Assembly (NCBI GenBank): GCA_963575745.1
Contig: CAUYUJ010021693.1
Location: 506,768-570,767, forward strand
DNA: 64,000 nt
Source of the DNA: Prorocentrum cordatum
Taxonomy: Eukaryota > Sar > Dinophyceae > Prorocentrales > Prorocentraceae
Direction: 5' to 3'
The notes beneath the pieces were generated by a model that saw only the letters and a program-made list of their open reading frames with translations, searched no databases and was not told where the DNA came from. Below, one piece after another: positions 63,998-64,000 of this stretch (the stretch's first letter is position 1; each line of letters opens with the position of its first letter). A program made the position numbers and the translations under genes.

Positions 63998-64000
63998 ACG

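Overview
The window looks like nuclear DNA of a dinoflagellate, or a very close relative. It is GC-rich and gene-poor, and almost all of it is repeats. No bacterial operon, plasmid, phage or CRISPR structure is visible. The strongest clue is at 54,351-56,039. A processed cDNA copy carries the 3' end of the dinoflagellate trans-spliced leader (TTTGGCTCAAG) at its 5' end. It also has a short poly(A) tail, a 22-bp target-site duplication and, about 3.9 kb away, an uninterrupted copy of the insertion site. A U6-snRNA-like gene (31,012-31,130, minus strand) and a degenerate LINE with endonuclease and reverse transcriptase (42,022-45,561, minus strand) are also eukaryotic. The species cannot be named from the sequence.

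Layout. 1-7 kb: weakly repeated intergenic DNA, a foldback of about 225 bp, a small 87-bp satellite, several dispersed repeat families and CAT/CAA microsatellites. 7-20 kb: satellite territory. It holds a GGGGCCTCTGTGGGCGCG minisatellite (8.2-9.7 kb), a 78-bp satellite (11.6-14.0 kb), a GGGG(T/C)GGCTGG minisatellite (15.3-16.2 kb) and a 1.7-kb CAT array (17.5-19.2 kb). 20.6-22.4 kb: a complex inverted-repeat (foldback) element. 24.2-26.4 kb: a TAG array. 26.5-30.2 kb and, inverted, 38.5-40.3 kb: copies of a compound repeat of about 1.5 kb, made of a GAC-rich block plus 290-bp units with a CGCGCGCG-ACGA-CGCGCGCG core. 31 kb: the U6-like gene. 42-45.6 kb: the LINE. 45.8-51.8 kb: arrays of a degenerate CCAAGANGGCCC repeat with a recurring CGCCTTTTCGGGCTCCCGACG header. 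53-58.3 kb: a segmental duplication, one copy of which holds the SL-tagged retrogene. 56.2-57.0 and 58.3-61.2 kb: long alternating purine-pyrimidine (GTGTGC/GCGT) arrays. 61.2-64 kb: more GC-rich tandem repeats.

Only three loci have good support as genes or gene remnants: the U6-like RNA, the LINE and the retrogene (406 codons, function unrecognised). Many long open frames elsewhere, including several over 1,000 codons, are translations of simple repeats and are not annotated as genes. The loci do not form a pathway. Together they show how the region grew: repeat amplification, segmental duplication, LINE insertion and reverse transcription of trans-spliced mRNA. All repeat boundaries were judged by eye and are approximate unless a junction is stated exactly.
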